This document shows, one piece after another, positions 23,263 to 34,797 of a stretch of 64,000 nt of DNA. Each line of letters opens with the position of its first letter. Within the stretch, counting starts at the first letter, position 1. The stretch lies in assembly GCA_029844215.1 (NCBI GenBank), contig CM056728.1:3348001-3412000 (forward strand). The letters run 5' to 3'. Under the pieces are notes generated by a model that did not search any database, had not been told where the DNA came from, and saw only the letters and a list, made by a program, of their open reading frames with translations. This DNA is from Przewalskia tangutica. Lineage: Eukaryota; Streptophyta; Magnoliopsida; Solanales; Solanaceae. A program made the translations under genes and the position numbers.

Positions 23263-23457
23263 CTAGTTGCATACTTGCATACATCATCACATCCTAATAA
23301 CACAAAGAAAACAGGCGGAATACAGCCATTTAAATTTGCTAATAAATTTTATTTAAATATTCGAACTAAATTACATATATTTCTTTTATCGAATATAACA
23401 TAGTAATGCCCTTGTTGTAACTAATTAATCTTAATTGTTGTGTAATTCAGTTACTTT
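23263..23457 (-). other. Intron upstream of GASA last exon
   Basis: AT-rich sequence with a pyrimidine-rich stretch before two possible acceptors (ttattag near 23294 and caactag at 23263). The second joins in frame with the GASA exon and is preferred. The first would put a stop in frame. Confidence 0.6.
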
Positions 23458-23583
23458 TATTTTGAACCGAAGATCTACCGGAAACAACCTCTCTACCTCT
23501 CGGAGGTAGAGATAAAATCTGCATCTATTATACCATCTCGTGACCCCACTTGTGAGATAACAAGGTTTGTTATTTTTGTTGTT
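23458..23583 (+). mobile_element. TS-type SINE, 3' part
   Basis: Contains gaagatctaccggaaacaac, cctctctacctctcggaggt, agaccc-like gtgaccccacttgtgagat, and a (ttg)-rich tail. This is the well-known 3' half of the Solanaceae TS/SolS SINEs. The tRNA-derived 5' head is missing. It lies in the presumed GASA intron. It is the best single taxonomic marker in the window. Confidence 0.8.
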
Positions 23584-23670
23584 TCGTAACTTAATTTATT
23601 TCTCACTTCAGATGTATTTCTTACATTTTCTGAATTGTGGGGAAAACGACGCTCTCACATGTGTTCTAAC

Positions 23671-24575
23671 CACTATAACAAATAGCTTCAAAAAGGGCGA
23701 CTAACTAATGCCAACAAGGGTGACTAAAAAATGTCCTGATAGTTAGTATTAAAAAGGGCGACATATAGTTGCCCTTTTTAATTTTATCAATTAGGGCGAC
23801 TAAAATATTTCGTCGTGGTTGAAAATGCAAAGAGGACGACACATAAAGTCACCCTTTTTTATTTCACCAAATAGGGCGACAATAATATTTCGTCGTGGTT
23901 GAAAACACAAAGAGGGTGACAAATAAAGTCGCCCTTTTTAATTTCACCAACTAAAGTGAGTATAATATTTCATCGTGGTTGAAAACTCAAAGAGGGCGAT
24001 ATATTTTCACTCGCCCTCCTTGAGTCCCACAAAAAATGGGATTGATTAAAGTTGAAATTAATCCTCTTAATTAGAATTTAGACAATACTTGATTTTGTGA
24101 CCTCTCTATAAAATTTAGACAAGTAAAAAGATTGGATACAAATTTTAACATTTGACAATTGTATTTTTTCAACTTTTTGAACTTGCTCTAATTAGACACA
24201 CACACACCTAAGATGCAACAAGTAACTAGACTAGCTATAAAGTCCAATATTGATCATAGATTTGGGTCCAAAGTTGAAAAAAGGATCTAAATATTGAGAC
24301 CAAAGTTACTATATTACAATTATGGATAACTAATCATAGAATTAGTTATAGCTTGATTTTATTTCAATCAAATTTGAGATAAATTTATTTAGAGATTAAT
24401 TCTGGAATTAATTATCTTTTATCTCTCACACCAAACGAGTTTGGGTTTGACATTTTGACTCAACGAGGGCGAGTGTATTGTTGTCGCCCTAATTGATAAA
24501 TTAAAAAGGGCGACTATATGTCGCCCTTTTTGGTACTAACTACCAGGGCATTTTTTAGTCGCCCTTGTTGATATA
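23671..24575. mobile_element. CACTA-like non-autonomous element A
   Basis: Starts cactataacaaatagcttc, followed by repeated (a)aaagggcgac motifs at 23690-24005. The same blocks return in reverse order and orientation at 24470-24570 (gtcgccctttttggtactaa, agtcgcccttgttg). The right terminal ~25 bp are lost or mutated and no 3-bp duplication of the left flank (aac) is found. No transposase. Confidence 0.7.
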
Positions 24576-24611
24576 AATCAGTCAACTTTAAAATTAAAGA
24601 TGAGTTTAACT

Positions 24612-24924
24612 AATAGGATTTAAAATATTTTAAGATAAATAAAATTATGAAATTTTGTGATATCCAGTGATCCGATCCGAATATTTCGGACGGATATCCA
24701 AAATTTCGGATCGGATTCGGATCATAATTTTACCGATCCAAAATTTTTGGACATCCGATTTTTTTGGATATTCGAATCCGATCCGAAAATTTCGGATATC
24801 CGATATATTCGGATCCGAATCCGTTTCGAAATTATCCGAAAAATTTGGATATCCGAAATATTCGGATCCGAAAGTATCCGAAATTTTCATATTTAATTTA
24901 TCTTAAAATATTTTAAATCCTATT
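24612..24924. mobile_element. Foldback MITE with 29-bp perfect arms
   Basis: Arms at 24612-24640 and 24896-24924 are exact reverse complements over 29 bp and continue imperfectly inward. The centre consists of self-complementary words such as ggatatcc, ggatcc and ccgaaatattcgg. The same words build the array at 27480-28018. Open frames on both strands are side effects of this palindromic composition. Confidence 0.85.
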
Positions 24925-25155
24925 TTAATTTATACGAAATACGTTGAAGGCACTAATAGATTCACTACAACAAATCAGCTCAAAGTGGGCGACTGATTTA
25001 TACCAAAAAGGGCGACTTTAAAGTCGTCATTTTTGGTATACCAAAGGAGGCGACTTGAAAAGTCGCTCTTTTTGGTCCTCACCAAAGGGGGCGACTTGAG
25101 AAGTCGCCCTTTTGGTCTTAACCAAAGGGGGCGACTATAAAAGTCGTCCTTTTTG

Positions 25156-25682
25156 GTTTTATAAATATTTATTCTTTAAAAATTTATGTTTTTTGTTTTA
25201 GTTTTTATTTATTCTTTTTCTTCAAAATTATCTTAAATATTCTTAGTTAGATGAAGTTTAATTTGTGTGAGATTTTCATTAATAAAAGGTTTTAACATTT
25301 TTTTATTATCATTGTCTATAGTTTATTTAGAATTAATATATTTTGTATAATATAAAGGAGGGAACTATCAACATTAATTGCTTATGAGAATGATGTGTGT
25401 TTACATCATTTGAAATTCTCCATGTATTGGAAAAAGTTTGATGAGAGAGATTTGATACACATACTATACAAAGTATATTAATTCAAAATAAACTATATCC
25501 AATAAAAATAAAAATAAAGTTATCCCTTTTCTAAAAAATGTTAAAACATTTTATTAATGAAAATCACACACAAATTAAACTTTATCTAACTAAGAATATT
25601 TAAGATAATTTTGAAGCAAAAGAATAAATAAACACTAAAACAAAAATCTTAAATTTTTAAAGAATAAATATTTATAAACCAA
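25156..25682. repeat. Large inverted repeat within element B
   Basis: 25156-25304 and 25535-25682 are reverse-complementary over ~148 bp with a few differences. Direct copies of the same segment recur at about 25820-25960 and 26245-26400, with a shorter piece near 26430-26500. The element grew by internal duplication and inversion. Confidence 0.85.
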
Positions 25683-27479
25683 AGAGGGCGACTAGAAAAG
25701 TCGCCATTTTTTGTCCTCACCAAAGGGGCCCTTTTTGGTCCTCACCAAAGGGGGCGACTAGAAAAGTCGCCCTTTTTGGTCCTCACCAAAGGGGGCGACT
25801 GCCCCTTTGGTTTATTAATATTTATTCTTTCCAAATTGATGTTTTTTGTTTTAGTTTTTATTTATTCTTTCGCTTTAAAATTATCTTAAATATTCTTAGT
25901 TAGATGAAGTTCAATTTGTGTGAGATTTTCATTAATAAAAGATTTTAATATTTTTTTATTTTCATTGTCTATAGTTTATTTTGAATTAATATATTTTGTA
26001 TAGTATAAATGAGGGAACTATCAACATTGATTGCTTATGAGAAATGATGCATGTTTACATCATTTGAAATTCTTCGTGTATTGGGAAAAATTTAATGAGA
26101 GAGATTTGATACACATACTATACAAAATATATTAATTCAAAATAAAAAAAATGTTATCCCTTTTTGGTCCTAACTAAAGGGGGCGATTAGAAAAGTCGCC
26201 CCCGTTGGTGATGACCAAAGAGGACGATTTTTCTAGTCGCCCCTTTGGTTTATAAATATTTATTCTTTAGAAATTTATGTTTTTTGTTTTAGTTTTTATT
26301 TATTCTTTTGCTTCAAAATTATCTTAAATATTCTTAGTTAGTTGAAATTTAATTTGTGTGAGATTTTCATTAATAAAAGGCTTTAGCATTTTTTTATTTT
26401 CATTGTCTATAGTTTATTTTGAATTAATATATTTTTTATTTATTTATTGTTTCGCTTCAAAATTATCTTAAATATTCTTAGTTAGATAAAGTTTAAAAAG
26501 GAATTACATTTTTTTGATTGTCTATAGTTAATTTTGAATTAATTCACAAAGTTGAGTTAATGAAATAATTAAAGTGCTAAAAATGATTTTTGAAAAGTAA
26601 AACACCTCCTAAAGCTCATTTTTAAAATAAAATATGCTTCTTTTTAATTAGCCATGAATAAACTTTTTTCAAGATTTATACAAAAAATAAATTCATAGAT
26701 CATAGGGGGTGACTTTTCTAATCGCCTCCTTTCGTTAGGACCAAAAAGGGAGAATTTTCTAGTCGCCCCCTTTGATCCTCACAAAAAATGGCGACTTTTC
26801 TAGTCGCCCCCTTTGCTGAGGACCAAAAAATGCGATTTTTCTAGTCGCCCCTTTTGGTGAGGACCAAAAAGGGCGACTTTTCTAGTCGCCCCCTTTGATC
26901 TAAGAATTTAATTTTTCTATAAATCTTGAAAAACGTTTATTCATGGCTAATTAAAAAAATTTAAAGTTAAGTTTTGCAATACACATGAATTGAAGTTATA
27001 AACTTGTACGGTTGGAGTTATGTTTTTAAACAAAAAATAAAGAAAATTTCATTTATCACAAATAATTCTATTAAATAGCATAATTAATAATTTAAATAAA
27101 TAATATGTAATCTGCTATAACATATTAAGTTATATTAATAATATAAAATTTGGTATATAGACAGTGTATTTATTTAAACTTTTTTTTATTTTTACTAGTA
27201 CTAGTATTATGTCACGGGACACTTCTTAGTAGTATTATTAGAAGATCACGCGAGTTTTTTTTAATTATTGCAAATAATTAATACAAATTATGATATTAAT
27301 AGAATATTACATATATGATAAAAATGGACAAACAACAAACTCTTGCCGTACGGGATCTTTCACAAAAAAAAATGATTAAAGAGCGGCTAATTAATTAGTA
27401 GTCACATTATTATTAGTGGTGCATATTAAATGTGAAAGACAAATAATTCAGATCCTTAGTTTTTACCTTTTTAAATTTT

Positions 27480-28018
27480 GGATAATCGATTTTGGATATC
27501 CGAAATATTCGGATCCGAATTCGATTCGAAATTATCCAATTTTTTTGGATATCGGATTTTTTGGATATCCAAAATATTCGGATCCGAATCATATCCGAAA
27601 TAATCCGAAAATTTTGGATATCCGAAATATTCGGATCTGAAATTAAATTTTGGATATCCGAAATATTCAGATCTGAATCTGATCTGAAATTATCCGAAAA
27701 TTACGAATATTCGATTTTTTGGATATCCAAAATATTCTGGATCGAATCCGATCCGAAATTATCCGAAAATTTAGGATATCCGATTTTTTGGATACCTGAA
27801 ATATTCGGATCCGAATCCGATCCAAAATTATATCCGATTTTTTGGATATTCGAAATATTCGGATCCGAAAATTTTAGATATCCGAAATATTCGGATTCGA
27901 ATCTGATCCGAAAATTACGAATATCCGATTTTTTGGATATCCGAAATATCGAATCCGAAATTATCCGAAAATTACGAATATCCGATTTGTTGGATATCCG
28001 AAATATTTGGATCTGAAT
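27480..28018. repeat. Palindromic ggatatccgaaatattcgg array
   Basis: About ten imperfect units of ~50-60 bp, each built of ggatatcc, gaaatattcggatccgaat and aattatccgaaaat. Most words are their own reverse complement, so single strands can fold in many ways. A 174-codon open frame through the array is repeat translation, not a gene. Confidence 0.9.
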
Positions 28019-28059
28019 CCAAGGAATTTATGATTATGAGAAACATAAATATAGCAAGT

Positions 28060-28134
28060 ATTGATGGTTGATTTAGTGGTAGAATAACACAGTTTCACAG
28101 AGGAGGCCCGAGTTTGATTCTTGACAGGGGGTGT
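28060..28134 (+). pseudogene. tRNA-Gly-like sequence 1
   Basis: gatttagtggtagaataaca resembles the A-box side of tRNA-Gly(GCC), and cccgagtttgattcttgac the T arm. The acceptor stem and anticodon arm are degenerate. It is not a functional tRNA. Confidence 0.6.
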
Positions 28135-28153
28135 ATTTGTGGCAATTAATATT

Positions 28154-28227
28154 GCATAACTAGTGGTGTAGTGATAGTATAGTACAATGTCACAGTTCAG
28201 ACTAGGGTTCGAATCCCAATTGGTGCA
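28154..28227 (+). pseudogene. tRNA-Gly-like sequence 2
   Basis: 74 bp aligning end to end with tRNA-Gly(GCC): gtagtgatagtatagtac for the D arm, tgtcaca where the anticodon loop tgccac would be (GCC to GTC), agggttcgaatccc for the T arm, ggtgca end. Acceptor pairing is poor. A tandem pair of tRNA-Gly-like heads suggests a dimeric tRNA-derived element or captured pseudogenes. Confidence 0.7.
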
Positions 28228-28551
28228 TTTAATTTTTTCTCTTTTTTGAAACATATCAAAAAGGGCGACCGCAGTCAGTCGCCCTTTTTGAGATACATTC
28301 CTTGTCGCCCTATTTGGTGCGGTTCAAATAGGGCGACAAAAGTCATCCTTTTTATTGATCTCAAAAAGGGCGATCGTCCTCTTACCAAAGGAGGTGACTT
28401 GAAAAATCACCCTTCTTGATCTAAGACAACGGACGTAATAAAACGAATTTAAGGACGACTAAAAATCGTCTCCTTTGATCTAAGATGGCGATTTTCAAAA
28501 CAAAGATGACGACTTTGCTCGCCCTTTTAGAAGTGTTTTGGTGTAGTGATT

Positions 28552-28805
28552 TTTCATTAAGAATGACTAGGATTATATTGAGATAATATCTCATTACAAA
28601 TTTCTTAATTAAAAAAAATCTATACAACATGAAAGTGTAATTACAATACATGAGTATTGATAAGAAGTGGAGATATGGAAAAAGAAAAAAAGAGGGAAAC
28701 TTTGCGCCTAATATTTCGTCCAAATCTGAAAAATAGTAAAAATTCAAAAAGACGTAGAGAAAATAATGTATTTTATAAATAGGGGCCTTATAAATAATAC
28801 GATTA
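28552..28805. other. Intergenic, no gene recognised
   Basis: AT-rich sequence. On the minus strand ctatttataaaat near 28765-28780 could be a TATA box, and a 108-codon hydrophobic open frame covers 28747-28421. It runs into the CACTA terminus and matches no family I recognise. Confidence 0.5.
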
Positions 28806-29192
28806 AGTTTCGGATGCAGTCCCTAATTTTAAAATTTAAGCAATTATACCTCGTATACTATAAAAATCCTACACGTATACTCCTGTGAAGTATATTTGCA
28901 ACCAAGTATATTAAATATAATTATTTAAAGTAAATTAAAATTATAAGTAAGAAGTTTTTATGTATTTATTTTAATAAAATTTAATAAAGAATATAAATAT
29001 TTTTGTTGCATATCTTTATTCATGCAGTTGATTGAGACACACAAGTTTTCTAAACATGTATCTTTATAAATAAGAAATGAATACAAATTAATTATTTAAT
29101 AAGATATATCGACTATTAGTAATAAATTTTCTTTAATATGACTCAGTTTCGGATACACTCTATAAATTATAATATTTAGACACTTATACCCC
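28806..29192. repeat. ~340-bp tandem repeat, left part
   Basis: gtttcggatgcagtccctaa (28806) and agtttcggatacactctata (29147) begin successive units. The second unit is interrupted at ta (29193-29194) by the pogo-like element and resumes at 44334. The third unit begins at 44637. Confidence 0.75.
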
Positions 29193-30833
29193 TACAGCAC
29201 AGTAAAATCTCTATAAATTAATAACCTTGAGACCATGAAATTTTATTAATTTAGAGAGATATTAATATATCGATAAATTAATATTTTACTAATTAAAAGA
29301 GAGACTTTTTAAATTCAGCAAATTTAGTACATATGTATTGAAAATAAATGAATTCATATATGTTTCATTGATTATATTCATGCATCAACCAATTCTTTGT
29401 AACTAATTAAATATATTCATGTATAATATCAATTCATTGTATACAATTAACTATTATATCCATGGACGCATGTATCAATTCATTGGAATTACTTAAATAA
29501 TGTATACATGTTTACATTAATTCGTTGCACTTAAATAACTATTATAGCCAATTAAATATATTCATGCATGATGAATGAAACATATACTATATAAATCTCA
29601 ATATGGAAATAAAATAATTCATAACACCCAACTATGTCTTCTCATCTAAAAGGCATCGCAAATCATCCATGAATGATCAAATGCGTAAAGCATTATGTGA
29701 GTATAAGAGAGACCATCCCACATGCACTCAAAAAGATTTACAAGAGTGGTTGATGAAAAATATCGATTGAAAGTTAGTCAAGGTACAATATCAAACACTC
29801 TCAAGAGATCATCGGAGTACCTTTCAGCCAACTTTGAGAAGGGTGGGGATATTAAGCGACACAAATCGGCGAAATATCCAGATATGGAGAAGGTTCTTTA
29901 TGAATGGTTTCTTCAGTACCAAGATCGAGTCAACATGATCGGAGAGCTTATTTTGGAGAAAGCAAGGGATATAATGAAGCTTTTGCATCCTCAACACCCT
30001 CCTGAACATCAATTTTCTCAAGGTTGGCTTGAAAAATTCAAGGTAAGACATGGTATTAAATCATTTCGTCGTTTTGGAGAAAGTGGTTCGGTTGACATGC
30101 AGGACATGAAAATGAAACTGGAGGCTATAAGGGAGAAAATAAACCAATTTCTCATGAAAGATGTTTTTAATTTGGATGAAACAGGTCTGTTTTACAGGTT
30201 ACAAGCTGATCACTCTCTTGCAACCAAGCAACTTGAGGGAAGAAAGCAAGACAAAGAGAGACTTACAATTGTTATTTGTTGCAACGAGGATGGTTCGGAA
30301 AAAATTCGTTTATGGATTATTGGAAAATATGCAAAGTCATGTTGCTTCAAAAATATCAACAAGAGCAGCATCAATTGTCATTATCGTGCCAACAAGAGGG
30401 CATGGATGACTAGTGTGCTTTTTGATGAATATGTTCGCTGGTTTGATCACAAAATGAATGACAGAAGAATCTTGTTGATGGTTGACAATTGTCCAGTCCA
30501 TCCAAAAAATATTGAAGGGTTACGGAATGTTGATTTTTTTTTGCCACCTAACATGACATCAAAGATTCAACCATGTGATACATGAATAATTAGAGCTTTC
30601 AAGATGCACTATCGTAGGAGATTCTACAAAAATCTACTGGAAGGTCATGAGTTGGGGCTACCTAATCCTGAAAAGATTAATGTTTTAGATGCCATCAATT
30701 TTGCAGTCTCCGCTTGGACAACCAATGTTTCTCAAGTGTCAATAGCAAATTACTTTCGGCACTGCAAAATCCGTTCAAATGAAGAAATCTCTAGTGAGAC
30801 AAACTTTGAAGAAAGCCTACATGAGCTTGAGAA

Positions 30834-33800
30834 TGTTGACACCCAATTTTGACCCTCCCGTCCAGCCATTAACTGTAAAATCACACTAATTTTGTAAAAT
30901 AATTTTTATGATTTTTATAATAAAATGCAGCGAATAAAAACATTAAATACAAGCATAAATAATTAATTTAATAATGACATCGCGTCTTACGTAGAGTTTT
31001 AAGCACTTAGAGTCTCGCGCCCGCATTAATTAATTTCAAGCTCTGCCGTAATTCTTAAATAATTAATAAATACATAAAATAAATAATTTAGCGATAACGT
31101 CGTGTCAGGTAGCATAGCCGCATTTATTAGTAATCATTTGTAATTTAAAAATCAATTTTTATCTGATATATGCATTTAATAGCGTAGCATTTATAAGGCT
31201 TTAAACAATTCTTAAATATCGTACTTGCATTCGCATTTAAGTAATTTAAATATAAACTCAATGCATTTTAATTTAACTTAATAATGCACAATAATAAGAT
31301 TTTTAAATAATAGCGCCACGTTCTAAAGTATTGAGCATTAATTAAATAGCACGCCTTCATAACAATTAGATTAATAAAACACCTAAATAATTTAATCACA
31401 ATTTATTAGTTTATTTAGCACTAATTAATTAATACACTTGCCTAGAATTAATTAGCTAATTAATTAACTAGCCTAAAAACTAATTAAACTAATTAAAACT
31501 CTTAAAAACTAATACCCTAATTAACTAATCAACCCACAAATCAATAATTAATGCCCACACCCCCTAATTTCGTCTAACCCACAAAACCATACCCCTAAAA
31601 CTCTACCCACCCAACTATACTCGGTTTCTTTTGCACCGCAGCCCCATTTCCTTTAAACGTTGCCTTATCCTACCAAAGCCACGCCCAGATATATCCCTCG
31701 TCCTCGCCTCCCTCATGAAAAACCTAAAAAGAAATCCAGACTCTTTACGAAGCCCTAGTTCGCCACACCATCGCCGCCATGCGGATTTCTCACGGAGAAT
31801 CCGGCTTTCCTTTATCCACACACACCCAAATAACGATTTCTTGCCATAACTAACCAAATCCCTTCAAATCAGCAAAAGATCCTTCAAATCCTTTCAAAAT
31901 CAGTTCCTTACCATAACCTTAAGATCCATACCAAACTTAGAACCAAATCGAGACTATAAATTGATCCTATTATACATGCAAGAGGGGGGATGGATGGTCT
32001 AGAGCTCAGTGGGGGATAACAGTCGGGTAGCAATCGACGGGATACCCCTCGCAGCAGTCAAACACAAATCGGAATCAGTCGAGCACAGTAGGGGAGAGCT
32101 CAGAGAAGAGTCTAATCGAATTGGGAGGGCAAACCAGTGCATGCGGCAGCAGAACTCAATTGGGAGAGGAGTCGAAGAGCGATAATCGCTTCGAGGATTG
32201 TGGATTCAAGATCGAGAGAACTAGCATCAATCAGTAGGAATCCGAAAACATACCTTGAATCAATTAATCAAATCTCATATTAAGAAACCAACAATCACTT
32301 TCCAAGCACCAGCTCTGCCCCTTTTCAATCGCATCGCAATAACCCGTCGAGTGGACCGACGACTTGATACGCTGCCCCGGGTCGCTGCCCGGAGAAGGTA
32401 AACCCGAATTCTTTTCAGTTCATCTTCGTATTTTATGTGTGTTTGCGTGTTAAACATACGTTAGTTCATCCTGTTGTTGTTGATACACTTCTCATTTATG
32501 TTATCTTTATAGCTCGATGTTGTTTTTTTGTATGGTATTAATTTGAGATTATTCTATTTAAAGGAAATAATGTTAGATAGTCATATTTGTCAGTGGAATT
32601 GTCGAATTCTGGCGGATTTTGTATTAATCGCGACTGTTATGTTATCTTGACTTACGCCGAGTAGTCGAGACTAATTAAACGACTAAACCGGCGTTTGCTT
32701 AGCCTTAAAGAGCATGATCTGCAGTAGCACAATGTTTGTTTAATCGCCCTGTCTGAATGCCTTCATAATTTGGATGAACACTGCCAAAGATTCAACCATA
32801 AGCAAGTTTATAAATCTATTAGCGTGAATATAAGTCTATGAGCATGAATTCCAATAATACCTCTAAAGCTTTGTGTATATTTGTTGGATTTGGATCACTG
32901 TGGATTCCTTAGGGACTAAATATGTCGAAGTATACCTTTTCGTGTGCTATGCTAAGTTCGGTAAGTGTTGTCGGTTCATTAGCTATTGTATATGAGTCGC
33001 TTGACTTGAGGTATATTTGACAAGTATTCCAAACATGTTCCCTGTTTCCGGTGGGTTTTGTGATCACCTTAATAAAATTGGTCATACGTATTTAGATAGT
33101 CTCTCTGAATGGTTGCTTATCACCCCTAGTTGTCTTATACACCTACTGAATTCTCCTTGCATTTAACATACCTGTTTAACTAATAAAAACAGTCATATTG
33201 ACACTTTCATAAGCTGTCCTGCATCGTATCAGTTTAATAAGGGGTTAAGTAATGCACATACTGGTATCACATACTTATTTTGGCATATTCACTTTGCTCA
33301 ATATGTTTGTTGTTTTCTCCCGCCTCTACTGACGTTGACTTAGCAGTTAAAATGACCACATATTTGAACCTGTTCATGCCATGTATTCTCATGCTTTTAT
33401 ATCAATTACCGGGTATATCATACACGCTCTGAATACTGCTTGTATATCTGTCCCCCTTAAAATTTGGTAGTCATATCATGGGCCTAACATATCTTGATAA
33501 GCCTTTTGCTTGTTGTTTTCAGAGTTAAATGTGAGCTCATTTTCGCCTTCCCTTTCTTTTCCCTTCCGTGTATTGCTTGTTGGTTTGAGCACTGATTACT
33601 CGTCCATTGTTCATATTCATGTCTGCGATATCTTTTGAAATTGTCAACCATTTAGAATAATATAATTGAGCAATAATTAAAGTGTAGATGTACGTGTGCA
33701 TTTAACGTTTCAGTTGTTTGCATTGAATATTATTTGGACATGTACTAATCCTTATCTTTTCTTTTTTACATGAAACGCACCGGAGCGAAAATGAAGAGTC

Positions 33801-34780
33801 TCACGGCGAGACTCATCACAAAGTTACTTCAAATGATAACCCGTCTATGTGCATCATTATCTCTGCCTCCAAATTCTAAAATCATCGGCGGAAGGATACT
33901 ACTATTCCTTCGAGTCATCTTGATTAATTCTTATCCTACCTCATTTATTTATTGTAATATAATTGACTAACATTATGTTACTAGTAGGACACTTGGAGTA
34001 TTTAAACATGGAAGCAATAAAGGTAGCCGACCCTTCTTAAGTTATAGGAACCATTTAATAATTTTCATTTGCATAAACATTCAGATAGCCAATATATCTT
34101 TTCAACATGAAACCCGCTTTTCTATGAACTCTTATTAGTGTTCACGTAAGAAAATTATCCAAATCAAAGGTTGATTAGCATGATCCACTTTACATCTTAT
34201 TTCATAAGCAAATACTTTGTCATAAGAGGTTTTGCAACATATATCTAATATAGTATTTAGGTACCTTAATTGCATATTTTTAAAACTGACTTTGTCTTTT
34301 ATACATAAATCTTGCAAAATATTTTAGAGAATATATCCTATACTTTCAAAACTCTTTTTCGCTTAAATGCTTTTTTTTTTTTTAAAAAAAAAAAAAAAAA
34401 CACATTTTGTATAATAATTACCCTAGGTTTGGCAGGACAACCGCAAGTTAGCGGATCCTTTAGGGTGCCTAACCCCTTCCCTTTAGGATAATAAAGAACC
34501 CTTACCCAGAATCTTATTAAAGTTTAGCACACCATTAAATGGAGTTAATGTTTACTTTAAACTAGTTAAACATTTAGGTGTCCTAATTCACCCAACTAAT
34601 TAGGTGGCGACTCCCGAACCCTTTAGCATATTTTTTAACACTTTAGCATCCTTTTAGCATTTTAAAACCTTTAAGCCTCTTAAACTTTATTAGCATCTAT
34701 TATTTATTTTTCTAACATTTGCATTTTATTAAGCAGGGCTCGCTATTTAAAAATGCCGCTACCAAAGAAAAGGCGCGTAA
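30834..34780 (+). repeat. Tat-like 5' LTR
   Basis: 3947 bp. Its end reads ggcgcgtaa, whereas the 3' LTR ends ggcgcgaca, so the canonical CA terminus is altered. It contains long A/T runs near 34367-34400 and a GC-richer block at 31560-31850 with short spurious open frames. No gene. Confidence 0.95.
33792..33818 (+). other. LTR hairpin GAGTCTC/GAGACTC
   Basis: gagtctc (33796-33802), loop acggc, gagactc (33808-33814), with outer tga/tca pairing. Same stem as at 10969-10987 with a different loop. Confidence 0.75.
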
Positions 34781-34781
34781 A

Positions 34782-34797
34782 TGGCGACTCATCGGGA
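34782..34797 (+). other. Candidate primer-binding site
   Basis: tggcgactcatcggga starts two bases inside the 5' LTR. The 9925 remnant has tgacgactccgctgg in the same place. It is not the common initiator-Met site; I do not assign the tRNA. Confidence 0.6.

Larger units (their letters stand above)
24963..28548. mobile_element. CACTA-type non-autonomous element B
   Basis: Left end cactacaacaaatcagctca, right end (read inward) cactacaccaaaacacttct, with a perfect 3-bp duplication att (24960-24962 and 28549-28551). Subterminal regions (24985-25160, 25680-25815, 26160-26250, 26700-26900, 28255-28530) hold dozens of gggcgact/agtcgccc motifs, often as hairpins such as gggcgacttgagaagtcgcc. The body consists of copies of one AT-rich segment in both orientations, a palindromic array and tRNA-like sequences. 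No transposase is encoded, so it would depend on another element's proteins. Confidence 0.88.

Noticed and set aside
23263..23293. Eight-base frameshifting insertion in the GASA exon (hAT-like footprint)
   Set aside because: The apparent frameshift disappears if the splice acceptor ctag at 23263-23266 is used, which starts the exon cleanly at Arg-Cys.
27492..28016. 174-codon open frame rich in Ile, Arg and Ser
   Set aside because: Direct translation of the palindromic array; both strands give similar frames.
28154..28227. Functional tRNA-Gly gene
   Set aside because: Acceptor stem pairing is poor and the anticodon is altered; treated as a tRNA-derived pseudogene.
23671..28548. Single CACTA element spanning both sets of gggcgac repeats
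   Set aside because: The left flank aac does not match the right flank att. The start at 24963 has att on its left and pairs exactly with the end at 28548, so two elements are called.
28421..28747. 108-codon hydrophobic open frame as a possible signal-peptide exon for the GASA gene
   Set aside because: It overlaps the CACTA terminus, lacks GASA features and has no suitable splice donor in the right phase that I can see.
31615..31857. Overlapping open frames in the 5' LTR
   Set aside because: The near-identical 3' LTR carries indels that break them; no domain is recognisable.
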